Below, in pieces: positions 63,570-64,000 of a stretch of 64,000 bases of DNA. The translations under genes and the position numbers were made by a program. The stretch lies in contig NZ_RWIV01000001.1 of the NCBI RefSeq assembly GCF_003944835.1, positions 4,205,501 through 4,269,500 of the forward strand, read 5' to 3'. The notes under the pieces are model-generated. The model was not told the origin of the DNA, did no database searches, and saw only the letters and a program-made list of their open reading frames with translations. The DNA is from Bacillus sp. HMF5848 (GTDB taxonomy: Bacteria; Bacillota; Bacilli; Bacillales; HMF5848). Position 1 is the stretch's first letter, and the number at the start of each line of letters is the position of its first letter.

Positions 63570-64000
63570 TGGTTTGTCGGAAATGCGCGGTTACCTGTCG
63601 AGAATGCGCGCTCCCGTGTCGAAAATGCGCGTTCCCGAAAAAACGACGCACCCGAGCGTGAGAAATGCACGTTCCCGTGTCGAAAATGCACGTTCGTTTG
63701 TCGAGAATGCATGCTCGCGTGTCGAGATTGCACGTTCACGGGAAAATCCAGGATCCGAGTGTGAGAAATGCACGTTCCCGTGTCGAAAATGCACGTTCGT
63801 TTGTCGAGAATGCATGCTCGCGTGTCGAGATTGCACGTTCACGGGTAAATCCAGGATCTGAGTGTGAGAAATGCACGTTCCCTTGTCGAGAATGCATGCT
63901 CGCGTGTCGAGATTGCACGTTCACGGGAAAATCCAAGATCCGAGTGTGAAAAAAGCACGTTCTGGCGAAAATGACGGGCCCGGGTGTGAGAAATGCGCGC
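63570..64000. repeat. 21-bp TGTCGA array with ~103-bp higher-order repeats
   Basis: TGTCG(A/G) starts at 63575, 63596, 63617, then 63678, 63699, 63720, then 63781, 63802, 63823, then 63884, 63905; within each block the spacing is 21 bp. Blocks recur every 103 bp with GAGTGTGAGAAATGCACG and ACGGGAAAATCCA segments; the third has lost one 21-bp unit. Perfect TGTCGAA heptamers are at 63617, 63678 and 63781. The array runs off the window. Several overlapping frames here are repeat artefacts. Confidence 0.93.

Noticed and set aside
63425-63949. Overlapping Cys/Arg-rich frames after pbpG
   Set aside because: Artefacts of 21-bp and 103-bp repeats. Both strands are open and no start signal is seen.

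Overview
The window is low-GC Firmicute chromosome. Gene content and order match Bacillaceae: the atp operon, the glyA-ywlG-rpiB-ywlE-mntP-ywlC-ywlB-spoIIR-prmC-prfA block, tdk-rpmE-rho-glpX-murA-tal-fba-spo0F-ywjG-pyrG-rpoE, and fadF-cls-uvsE, argS, speB-speE and pbpG. Spo0F and SpoIIR show an endospore former. The ATP synthase c subunit carries Pro51-x-x-Glu54-x-x-Pro57, and the a subunit has a Lys eight residues after the essential Arg. Both are hallmarks of alkaliphilic Bacillus enzymes, and an atpZ gene heads the operon, so I infer an alkaliphilic or alkalitolerant Bacillaceae species.

Layout: 1-2117 is the start of a nuo (complex I-like) operon, nuoA-B-C-D, with a NuoC whose N terminus is expanded by 117-bp in-frame repeats. 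Then come cysK and the complete atpZIBEFHAGDC operon (4057-11515), a secreted Vpr-like subtilase, mnaA-upp-glyA, and the ywl block to spoIIR. 24.8-30.6 kb holds translation termination and nucleotide genes (prmC, prfA, tdk, rpmE, rho) plus two lipoproteins. 31.4-40.7 kb holds central carbon, wall and regulatory genes. 40.9-52.8 kb is a fatty-acid/branched-acid module: fused isobutyryl-CoA mutase, a TetR regulator, two acyl-CoA dehydrogenases, 3-hydroxybutyryl-CoA dehydrogenase, thiolase and the FadF iron-sulfur protein. Two matching palindromes lie at the mmgA and fadF promoters. From 53 kb on are cls, uvsE, small proteins, argS, polyamine genes (speB, speE) and a class A penicillin-binding protein. 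Most genes are on the minus strand; only ywjG, cls, uvsE, a yqzH-like gene and pbpG are on plus.

The most notable observation is the PCYCGC-type lipoprotein at 27550-28020. Its frame is interrupted by one TGA exactly where the family has the first Cys of a C-x-x-C. The frame then continues through the conserved C-terminal region to a TAA embedded in the transcription terminator, and a small hairpin suitable for a bacterial SECIS follows the TGA. This is a candidate selenoprotein.

The second is a set of intergenic tandem arrays whose units repeat every 21 or 22 bp, about two DNA helical turns. They occur at 3.8, 14.5, 44.3, 50.5, 59.0 and 63.6 kb. Four of them are built around TGTCGA(A), the Spo0A-box heptamer. 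Other arrays have 18-, 40- and 47-bp units, and the 47-bp one has engulfed the 3' end of mmgA. Further points are a mutually exclusive stem pair that would hide the mntP ribosome-binding site, a DnaA-box cluster at ywlC, four copies of a 29-bp palindromic REP-like element, and a large hairpin between atpE and atpF. No rRNA, tRNA, CRISPR array, prophage or intact insertion sequence was seen.
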